Positions 55,266 to 64,000 of a stretch of 64,000 bases of DNA are shown one piece after another. This stretch comes from Flabesymbios commensalis. Its lineage: Eukaryota > Annelida > Polychaeta > Terebellida > Flabelligeridae. The notes under the pieces are model-generated. The model saw nothing but the letters and a program-made list of their open reading frames with translations, was not told where the DNA came from and did not search any database. The position numbers were made by a program, and so were the translations under genes. Positions within the stretch are counted from its first letter, which is position 1, and every line of letters starts with the position of its first letter. The stretch spans positions 60,395,521-60,459,520 of the forward strand of contig OZ024908.1 of assembly GCA_964017125.1 (NCBI GenBank), in the 5' to 3' direction.

Positions 55266-56606
55266 GACTTTAGAATTCATTTATTATGGAAATTGGACAG
55301 CCGTTACCAGCCACTAGCCAGCGCCTAAGAAAAAAGGCATGTACAACTGTCCATTTCACAATAAATCTCAACAAACAGTTACATCTATATTCATACGAAA
55401 AGAAAAAAAACATGTAGCCATGGTGGTCCATGGATGATAATGATGATGAAGACAGTGTTGCTGTGCAAATCCAATGTCAACACAAGCTTACTTAACAAGC
55501 AAGCAGGTGTCGCCATTTGGATTCGCAGAGCATTGATGATGTTATGACAAAGAGTAGTAATACTCCACCAGAGGACTTTATGCAGATGTTAGCTTGAAGC
55601 GATGTGTTTGCGAGATATTATTTGTGAATCATCGGGCAAACATCAGCATTGCTTTTGCAACCAAATAATATTGTATGTAAAAGTTTTTCTTTATTTGTGA
55701 TAAAAATCTGCTAGTAAAATGGTGGCCAGATTCCGAAAGAGCCCATTTCGCGGAGCAGAATATGTGGGACATGTCAAGAAATATTGACTAGGATCTTCGG
55801 GGCCACTTCCACAACTAGGACATCTTGTGTCTGGGATTAAGTTGTACGAGAAGCGTTGGAATTTAAGCGCACTTAATCCTAGGCGCAGTCTGCAGTGATG
55901 AACAGAGCCATGACCATGACATTTTGGGAGTTGGTCCTATTTGCTTTTTTTTACTCAGTTGATGTTTAAATATACAAAAGCTTTTACTATATTACTATAT
56001 ACCGGCTTCCAATTTATACCATTTGTTGACCACAATGGGGAAAAAAAGATTTTTTAAAAGAGTTAATTTTACATTTGAAGGGAACAAAGTGCCCAGTTTG
56101 TCGAGTGGCTCACAATTTCGCCTAGGGGGTAGTAGATCGACCAAGTATGGAGAAACGTTCATGTTTAAAATTTTGTAAAATAAGGACATTTTATAATTAT
56201 TTGTTCTAATTTCGAGGGTTTCCCATCCCAATTATAATAGTAATTTTGTATTTTCAGTAGTCTTGTCTGCCCCAGTACAAACTAGAGCCGCATTTCGCTG
56301 TATTTTATTTATGAAATCTGCAGAGCTAAATATTACGTCTCCGTACTCTAAATTTGGCAGGATCAAAGTTTTATATAGCTGCTCTTTGATACGTCTGGGT
56401 ATTTTGTTCCCAATAGCTTTCAGTATACCCAACTTCCTTTTTGCTTTTGTGGAAAGTTTAGAGATGTGGCTAGCCCAGGACATTTGGTTACGTGTAGTTA
56501 ATCCAAGGCTAGTGTGTTCGGACACTTCATCTAATAATATATTGTTGAAGGTAATTTGTATATTTGATTGTGGACGTTTCTTATTTGTGACTATAGAGTC
56601 AAATTG
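55266..56606 (-). pseudogene. 5'-truncated LINE of another type, inserted in the L2/CR1-like copy
   Basis: Minus-strand reverse-transcriptase C-terminal region of a third LINE. From its truncated 5' end at about 56606: NIQITFNNILLDEVSEHTSLG, MSWASHISKLSTKAKRKLGIL, KEQLYKTLILPNLEYGDVIF, INKIQRNAALVCTGADKTTE, then IGWETLEIRTNNYKMSLFYK, ILNMNVSPYLVDLLP, KLTLLKNLFFPIVVNKWYKL, LRLGLSALKFQRFSYNLIPD and a zinc-finger-like C-terminus (CPSCGSGPEDPSQYFLTCP). Then about 400 bp of 3' UTR. It has a frame change near 56231 and a few others. 5' truncation is usual for LINE insertions. It sits inside the L2/CR1-like copy. Confidence 0.82.
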
Positions 56607-56940
56607 AGGATTGCTTAAATCCTCCAACACAAATATGTTAACTGTTCCACGTTATCGAACAAAATGGGGATCAAGGTCTTTTGCAGTTGCAGCTCCCTCC
56701 ACCTGGAATTCACTGCCAGTTTATTTGAGAACTGCGAGTACAGTCACCTTATTTAACAAAATGCTGAAAACTTTTCTTTTCGATTCAACTCCCCCCCCCC
56801 CTAAATCCTCGGAGATCCGACGCCCAGTTGACGACTTAAGCTTTGACTCTCGACATTGACCTGATTTCGATTTGGATTCTGCGCCTCTGAGCTCGTATCT
56901 CCGAGGATTTAGGCGCTATAGAAGTTACCGAATTGAATTA
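56607..56940 (+). pseudogene. L2/CR1-like LINE, fragment 3 of 3 (3' end)
   Basis: Coding end LLKSSNTNMLTVPRYRTKWG, then SRSFAVAAPSTWNSLPVYLR, TASTVTLFNKMLKTFLFDS, the usual C-terminus of L2/CR1-like proteins, followed by a 3' UTR with GGCGCTATAGAAGTTACCG and a short AATTGAATTAATT tail at about 56930-56943. A C homopolymer lies near 56792. Together with 48255-49133 and 54790-55265 it makes one LINE copy split in three. Confidence 0.82.
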
Positions 56941-57118
56941 ATTTAATGATAAATAAAAACTATTTACATAATAACAATATGGAGTACCGTTTACGCTAAT
57001 CGTATCAAGGTTAGATTCAGCTGATATACCTTAGAGATAGATCATTTTCTAATTTCAGGCCCTGCGTGTAAGCATCACCTCAATCGCCAGCGTTATCGTT
57101 GCCAAATTAAAAAACAGA

Positions 57119-57330
57119 GCACATTCACAAATTCCTGCCTCTCGAAAATGTAGATATTTGCAAAAACGGATGAACTTTTCTCCACAAAATAAGATGCAGC
57201 AAATTCACATATTCCCCCCTCCCGAAAATTTAGACATCTGCCATAAAGGTGAGACTTTTCTTCACAAATTAAGAAGCGACAAATTCACAAATTACTCCCT
57301 CGCAAAAATTTAGATGCGGCTGCTTAGACA
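57119..57330. repeat. 80-bp tandem repeat, about 2.6 units
   Basis: Units begin near 57119, 57199 and 57279 (marker CAAATTCACAAATT, then CCCTCTCGAAAATGTAGA). Units have diverged at several positions. Confidence 0.88.
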
Positions 57331-58074
57331 TTATTATATTAAGAAGCTGTAATTGGACTCATTACACACTGGAGAAGAGTAGACGGAGAGAGATCACTGA
57401 CACGCATCCAGACAAAATACTGCACCTGTCGTTCTCCCCAGTCTTGTCTTGAGCTTAGCTCCAGATATTTCTACCGTTAGTGACGTACTCACTTGATAGT
57501 TGAAGATGTTCTCCCCATGCAATCAGTCACATAAAGTAACAGTATTATTATCTAACAAGCTCGAGGCCAGCGTCGAAGATTTCAGTCAGCTAGAAAAATC
57601 GACCACCTCAACTTACGACATGTAACAAACAAATATTACTTAAAGACTAACATCAACATATAAAGGATTACAACATAGCATTACATTAAGGAATATGCTC
57701 TCCTCAAAGGACAAAATAATCCAAGCACACATTAAACAGAACAGTCTGACAATAAAAACTCAAACATTTGATATCATCCTAAATTATACAACACAGCTGC
57801 GAATCTGTTACTTTCACCACAAAGTCAACATCTGGATCATGATCAATCTCAACTGCTATTTCTGGTTTTTAATATATAAATTACAGACCATAACCATATT
57901 CTCTTCTCTATTCTATTGTTTTTCAATTAACATGGTAAATATGACAAAATATGACGAACGAACTCGTTGAAAAATAAACAACAAGTACTAAATTCTATGT
58001 AGGTAGTAACATTTCCGGACGTCCCTGTATTGTATAAAATACATAAAATGTACATGGAGTTTGAATGCAATTAA
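57331..58074. other. No feature recognised
   Basis: An open frame from 57695 to 57970 (91 codons) shows no family that I recognise; probably chance. Confidence 0.4.
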
Positions 58075-58078
58075 TTAA

Positions 58079-58309
58079 CCCTTTAAGCCCTCACGATGCA
58101 TCAAAGCATCGTTTCACATCCCTGAAAACAGACTTAATCTCCTACAACATAGAGTTTTAGAATGAAAATGGTTTACCGATACATGGCAATTTTCTTTAAT
58201 TTTTTACCCACTTCAAATCATCTTCCTCCACTAGAGGTCGAGAATTGCGACTGCAATTCGCGGCTTATAGTGGAGGAAGATGACAATGGTAAAATCAGGC
58301 TTGAAAGGG
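58079..58309 (+). mobile_element. B-type TTAA element (B5)
   Basis: TTAA at 58075-58078; right flank TTGA. Starts CCCTTTAAGCCCTCACG and ends GGCTTGAAAGGG. Hairpin arms CATCTTCCTCCACTAGAGG and CTTATAGTGGAGGAAGATG: the CCTCCAC/GTGGAGG pair differs from CATCCAC/GTGGATG in other copies on both arms at once. Confidence 0.9.
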
Positions 58310-58313
58310 TTGA

Positions 58314-58830
58314 AAGGTTACAATGTGATACTAGCATCAAACGTGATAACAGATGTACTAATGTAAATACATCCATTCAAATATAAAAGCTGCTCTTTGG
58401 TCTACAGGTTGAGCTACCTTGGCAAATGACTTATCGGAATTATTGACCATCATGCATTGATAATAAAATAAAGCTAATTAAGCCTATTTAAAAAATACCA
58501 GATAAACATTAAGAAGAGTTTACAAATTATTTGAATAAAATTAAATGTCAACTTTCTCGAACAAAAACTATGAGCCCGGCAAAAAATATTGATGGATATT
58601 TTCTTACTGCAGATTTAGAATACAAATATCATGGTGATCCAAAACAATGGGTTCATTATTATATGGTATGATCAGTGATGATCGGGGCCTAATGAATCGT
58701 TTCTTGCCAGTCCTGAAAACATTAACTCTTGAATTTCCTCTGCCATGCTGAGGTGAAAATCTTAAATCACCAGTGCTTCTTCCACCCACGACAACCTTCT
58801 GCTAGAATAGATATGTAAGTGGTTGATTAT
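58314..58830. other. No feature recognised
   Basis: No coding or repeat signal that I can name. Confidence 0.4.
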
Positions 58831-58833
58831 TAT

Positions 58834-58942
58834 CCCAGCAAACATGAGGCGTTAACCTAATGTTGTTTTAATGTTGGGCCGACGTCGACGACGGCGGGAC
58901 GACATTAAAACAACATTGGGTCAACGTTTCGTGTTTGTGGGA
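58834..58942. mobile_element. G-like palindrome, second subfamily
   Basis: Starts CCCAGCAAACATGAGGCG and ends CGTTTCGTGTTTGTGGG; centre GGGCCGACGTCGACGACGGC with ATGTTGTTTTAATGTTG arms. Same subfamily as 19095-19203. Flanks AT and AA do not match exactly. Confidence 0.7.
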
Positions 58943-58945
58943 ATG

Positions 58946-60105
58946 GATATTTTACCCTTTCAGTGCGGGGACCGACTTCGGACTAAGACCAAACAATGGT
59001 CGCCAACGTGGTGACCACCTACATTATATTATATTTATATCACAGTTGAACAATTAAAGTAATGATAAAGGTGATGCTAACTCTCTGGCTGTCACCTCAG
59101 TACCAAGACAGGTCAAAGACCAAGACAACAGACAGGGAGCTATCATTAGACACTAGGTCAATAACCATGTCAAAAATGTCTCTCGTGTCACCAGTGTCCC
59201 TCTCTCTGTGACACTTACTGATAACTCAGTGTAGTCAAAAATAAGAAATACGGGAATTTAGTCTCTATATCTAGCCTAACTGATCGTCGTCTGTAACTAT
59301 ACATCTAACTGCTATAGATTCAAGTCGAAGTCCATTGTACCGATTACAGGAGCTGATCTAAAAATATTAATCTCATGTGACAAACTTGTTTGAAGACGTA
59401 GTTATTCTCAGGTATACTTATCGTGACACGGAACCCTTTTTGATATTAGCCTGTAAATACAGTCTGCATTCTACAGGACATGATGTATATTCTACTGTAA
59501 CGGCATGGCCGGTAGTTATCTGTCCATCACCTTTGTAAATGAAGTCGTGGTAATTTAGGTACTTCCCCCTACTGTAAATTTCTCCTCTTTCTAGGAATGG
59601 ATAGGAACCTATATCACCTGCATGCAGCTGTCGGTAAGTGAGGCTATATATGTTGTTAGCCACAAATTTAATGTACCGATCATAGCCATAGCTCTCTGAG
59701 TGTTATTGTTTAGGCCAAAAGGCCAATTTTCAGTAGACGATGAGTTTAGCGTATATGGTGTCAACTCCTCTGTATACTTATTTGTAAGACGTATATTACA
59801 AGACTCTAATGTGTCGAGTGTTAGTATTTTTAAGCTTTTGGTTCCACAGAAGGTGATCCATGCCGAATAGTACGCAACATATTAAACAACTATTGTATAT
59901 CAAGATGCAGTGGCGGGCATACAGCAATATAACTATGAGGGCTAGCTTCCATTTTCGTGCTATGTTAAATCAGGGGCTTCACAGTCTAAATAGATAGATT
60001 TGACAGCGATCACTTTCAATCTGTCCTAAAAAATCGTCTTGAATATCCATGAAACCAAACAAGTGTAATGGAGAGCATATGAGTTTCTGACCCGATTCGT
60101 AGATC
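58946..60105. other. Unassigned, with C- and K-like scraps
   Basis: ACCCTTTCAGTGCGGGGACC at 58954 is the end of a C element; 59235-59285 resembles the inside of the K element. No gene recognised. Confidence 0.45.
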
Positions 60106-60109
60106 GTAT

Positions 60110-60185
60110 CGTCGCCTCGGAGCTAAAGGATCCTATCTGACACTCGTTAAAGTGGCAGATAGGATCCTTTAGCTCCGAGGCGACG
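60110..60185. repeat. Long near-perfect hairpin
   Basis: Arms of about 33 bp (GTCGCCTCGGAGCTAAAGGA, then TCCTATCTG, and the complement), one mismatch, loop about 10 bp. No other copy in the window and no TTAA at its edges. Could be a small-RNA precursor shape or a transposon remnant. Confidence 0.8.
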
Positions 60186-60189
60186 GTAT

Positions 60190-61390
60190 GTATCTTGAGA
60201 CACTTCAAACCCTTTGGCACCAGCATATTGACATCAAGACGATGAAATAGCATTTAACTTGTTGTGTTGGGTCTATAAAGCAAGAAGTTATGAGTTTTTC
60301 CGTTCCTAATTGATGATGAGCAGACAATCTTTGTACGATAAATAGACGTTTCTGGAATATATATCATGTATCGGCAATCATGACGAAAGCAGGAGCGCAC
60401 TTTGTCCAATGATAAACCATGCTCATCGCATCTCAAGCCCTGATGTTTAGTTATTACTTGTCAGAAGACGATCAAACAAATGGCGTTTGATACAAGTAGA
60501 CTAGGTAGAAATTGAAAAAATGTTAATGATGGAGGCATTTTGTGTTTACGGCTGGAAAACATGTGTTCTAGATGTATTAATATGTCCTAAATCCAATTAT
60601 GGTGTTTGCCAGGCTGGATTTTGAACGATTAATGCTGTAATAGTAAATTCCAAAATGGCCGCCACCAAAATAACTAAAATCTATTAATTGTCATATCTTT
60701 GGTACCAAAAATGATAAAAACACAAATAAAAGATGTATTAATACATTGTTGGACGCAAGGAATCCATTGATACCATTACCATGTAATTAAATTAACATAT
60801 GAATCATATCTGAACTAAACTGGCTGATTTTTCACTAATACGGTAATACAAATAAGAAAATATTTCAAACACTTAAAGATTATTTATTATTTTCATAATA
60901 GACACACCAATAACATACATGAGTTTAATATACTTTGATTTTATAAAAAAAAAATCAATAGCTTGATTCAAGAACTCAAATATCAAGAACAAAATTACTG
61001 ATGTAAATCCTACTGTATGTTACTGCGAGGGATAATGTAGTTTGTGGAAATACTGCAAGTAGAACTTATCTGAGACAAGGAATCCTGTTATACCATTACT
61101 TATATTTGACAACATGTCAACAAATCAACATAGTGGTCATATTTGAACTATATCTCGTTATTTTTATAAACAACATGAGGACATTTTATCAACTATAAAA
61201 ACGTGTGCCCATCCATAAACCTCACAATCACTGTACACATTATACACAATCCAGCAAACATGAGGCATACCCCATAATTCGGACAGCTTATGGTATATGA
61301 AAGTGCATAGTAATGTGCACATGAATGACGAGATAGCTTGTAGGCTCACACAACAATTTTGTCAGTATTCTTGATCCACACACATGCTAC
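60190..61390. other. No feature recognised
   Basis: About 1.2 kb of AT-rich DNA without a supported gene. Confidence 0.4.
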
Positions 61391-61394
61391 ACAG

Positions 61395-63775
61395 GCTACA
61401 TCATGGCCAATACGTCCTCCAACGCGAATTTATTGGATGGTATCAAGGTGTCGACTGAACAATAATTATGCATCCCAGATGTAATGAATGACATACTGCC
61501 AGTAACGAAGAGGGTGATTGATGAATGTCCATTTAATGAAGATAACACAGCAGATTGGTTTTCTCATTCAATGAAGAATGTCCACCAGCCATTGACGTTC
61601 ATGGGAAGCACATGGTCGTTACAATGACCCGTTCGTCTCAAAACCAAATGCCTTCTTGGACGTCTTTCAATCACTAGGTCAGCTCCAAAAATTCATAGCA
61701 AGCATCAGTGGGCTACCTACGCAAAATTGCCAGCTCCAGTACATGCACTGGATAAACTGAACTCTGTTGTCATGCGCGTGTAGCAGAATCACTGCAGCAG
61801 GAACATGCTCTAACAGTCGATGAGGCACTGTATCTAAAGCTGATGATCAGTGGATCGATACAAGGATGTATTGATGCCCAGCCTCGGTGGGCTGCATAAT
61901 TATAGGAATGAACTTTCTTGGAATTTTTGGGCTACCACATGGATGAATGTGGCTTGTGTGAGCTGTGGATAGAATGTGATATTGTGGGTATTAATACTAC
62001 TCAGAAAGTGATGGCAGTTAAAGGTTATGCACGTTCAATGAGAACGCATAAACTCACACTGCAAGCTCTTTGACAAATATTGCTTCCACGACTGAATGAT
62101 CACCTGTATAGTGTTCACGAAGAGATAAGAACAGAGCTAGCTCCCATTTGAACTCCCTTTGACACTGACGACATTGCGCAGAAAGTCCGTGCAATCAATC
62201 AGGAGAAAGATGATAATTATGATGATGACTACACACACAATGAGCCACCACAGGTCAGTGGACACAGGGTGACAGAGATGAAGGCAGACTAGTAGCCTAC
62301 TTGAGCAGCACGGAGTGTTTCATAACAAATCACAAACCCCGCAGAATATGATGAACAAGGATGTTGTCATTGCTACCACCCAGGAATCGCTGCTTAGTAC
62401 AGAGAGTGAAAACAGTATTAGAGCCCTCAATCGTATGAATAAGGCAGCAACACTTGCTTCGCTTTACACAATTCTTATTGTGCAAGACGTCCAAGGCCAG
62501 CAAAACACTATTAAGGTGGACAGAAACATATTGCTTATTTTACATAAGGCTTATGACTGCTTTTAGGGTATCGCATGAGGTCAATCTTAAAACCAGGGGC
62601 ATCCTGCATTCAGCAAACAAGTTTGTGTTAGCCGGCGTATTGATACAGGATGTAACAACACCAACAACTGTTTCCCTTGATGGACCAAGCTGTCTATCGA
62701 TTGATTCTCAAGCGCTGTTGAAGGCTCTTACCAAACCCCCAAATACCAAAACTTTTGAAGGCTATGTAAGAACATTTGCCTATACTGTGTACAAGATGGG
62801 GGCCACCATTATTGGGATTGATGTAACATGTGATTGTCATAGAAGCGAGTCCATCAAATAAGGAAGAAGAACGAAACGTAAGAAAGGTCATCGACCAGTC
62901 AGACGATAGATTGAAAATGAAATGGTCCCTCTTCCGTCTGATTGATCTAATTTCATAGCACTTGAAGACAATAAGAAAGACATCGCTTTCTGCTACAAAC
63001 TTCCTTATTGAGCACAGCCCAGCAGACAAAGTAATTGTGGTTGCTGGTGGATCCGTTGAAGCGACTACTGTCAAGTGGTCTGACCCAACTTTGTCAAGAC
63101 TTGAAGCTGACCACGAGGAAGCGGACAGTCACACCTAATATTGTATTGTATTCATGCTCTCATGGAATCAATGGTGGTGTCAGTACGTGATACATATGTC
63201 CTTGTCCTACTGCAAATAGGATGATTATCTTATTAATTAAAGCAGGAACATCTAAACATCCTAGATATATACCAGTGCATGAAATTTTGATAAAAATACC
63301 ATTCGATACAATTTGCTGGTCACAATAGGAAAACAACATGTGTTTCACTAACAGCACAACTATTTGATTGATTTTGTATAGGGCAAATATACGGAAGGTA
63401 CAGCTAAATCTGTACCATATATGGAGTTCTTGATGGAAATATGTGTGATGAAGTCAGAGTGAAGCTGTTCAGTATGGGACAAGCACAGGAGAAACTACTG
63501 CGAACATCAGATGCAGCACAGTTACACATCAGGTGGCCCATTACCAATCAAGAGTGTGAAACCAAGCAAATTTCTCATCTCCAATTCTTTCAGTGGTAAC
63601 CGCTATGGCGTGGAAACGCACGGATAGTCATTTAGTGCCACACTTGCTGTCTCTCCCACCTATCACAAGAGCATGCTCCGAAATCAAGTCACGTGGTTTT
63701 ACCAAGGGGTGCTTGAGCTGTAAAACCGAAAAGTCAATTGAACTCACTTATATTGAGGGAACACTTTGATGGAAA
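61395..63775 (+). pseudogene. Decayed copy of a multi-copy invertebrate protein family
   Basis: Plus-strand relic of a long protein of a type I recognise from many invertebrate genomes as intronless, repeated and uncharacterised. Pieces in order: VMNDILPVTKRVIDECPFNE and FSHSMKNVHQPLTF (about 61480), LGQLQKFIASISGLPTQNC (61680), VKGYARSMRTHKLTLQAL (62010), TRGILHSANKFVLAGVL (62600), LLKALTKPPNTKTFEGYVR (62715), RRTKRKKGHRPVR (62865), SNFIALEDNKKDIAF (62945), VVAGGSVEATTVKWSDPTL then LEADHEEADSH (63040-63130), MVVSVRDT and a Cys-containing end (GFTKGCLSCKTEK, about 63695). Many stops and shifts separate them. The spaced acidic motifs (HEEAD, then RDT-x-VL) recall PIN/FEN-type nucleases; that is inference. 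The family could be a transposon-associated gene or a host gene. Confidence 0.5.
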
Positions 63776-64000
63776 TCGTCCATGGCAGTTTCGTTCAACA
63801 AAAAAATTGAACGAAATTGTCATGTCCGATTTCGATTAAACTATTTAAATTTAGGCAACAGGTTCCCTAAAATAATTGCGTTCAATTGCCTTTTCCGGGT
63901 TAGCAGAAATATGACATGTATATAGAAGGATGAATGCTGAAATATCACACAGGACAGTTATTAAGTTAAACATGCACAAATAAGTTATAGGCCTACTGCG
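63776..64000. other. No feature recognised
   Basis: AT-rich end of the window; an inverted CGTTCAA/TTGAACG pair at about 63793-63812 is the only structure. Confidence 0.4.

Noticed and set aside
57695-57970. 91-codon open frame
   Set aside because: AT-rich composition, no recognisable family, no conservation evidence available.

Overview
This window looks like non-coding, AT-rich chromosomal DNA of a marine invertebrate (a metazoan; mollusc, annelid, hemichordate and similar lineages all fit, and I cannot choose between them). The evidence is the repeat content: two types of tRNA-derived SINE, three LINE copies with apurinic-type endonuclease or reverse transcriptase coding, a fossil Ty3/Gypsy-like LTR element, about thirty short TTAA-flanked elements, and long tetranucleotide arrays. 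I see no convincing host gene, no spliced gene model and no free-standing tRNA or rRNA gene. The only protein-level signals are transposon ORFs and one decayed copy of a multi-copy invertebrate protein family at about 61395-63775.

Layout. 0-3.2 kb: A- and B-type TTAA elements, a two-headed SINE with an 11-bp target duplication, then a second SINE whose 3' tail has become a ~1 kb (ATTC)n array. 4.1-5.5 kb: a 25-bp minisatellite with a 100-bp higher-order unit. 6.5-7.7 kb: an F-type element, a hairpin repeat and a second (ATTC)n array, again on a SINE tail. 8.5-33 kb: a dense field of 100-250 bp hairpin elements. Types A, B, C, D and F start TTAA-CCCTT and look piggyBac-like; J and K start TTAA-AGG, and K looks Kolobok/T2-like; G is a near-perfect ~108-bp palindrome with 2-bp target duplications. 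Many are nested in one another. 33.2-41.2 kb: a segmental duplication (about three partial units) that preserves empty and filled insertion sites. 41.6-48 kb: a SINE, then a broken Gypsy-like element with direct terminal repeats, one of which holds a SINE, and with a TTAA element inside it. 48.2-56.9 kb: an L2/CR1-like LINE cut by two later LINEs, one of them a nearly complete two-ORF element. 57-64 kb: tandem repeats, hairpins and the decayed protein-coding relic.

The most interesting biology is (1) a cohort of TTAA elements of different sequence that share one plan (about 240 bp, CCCTT ends, one off-centre hairpin), including a hairpin module shared between families whose two arms change together; (2) a LINE whose ORF1 carries three CCHC knuckles and a GDS-type esterase and runs in frame, through a single TAG, into ORF2, which has no usable ATG before its endonuclease; (3) nesting rich enough to order the activity of many families. 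Family names rest on reading by eye; no database was searched.
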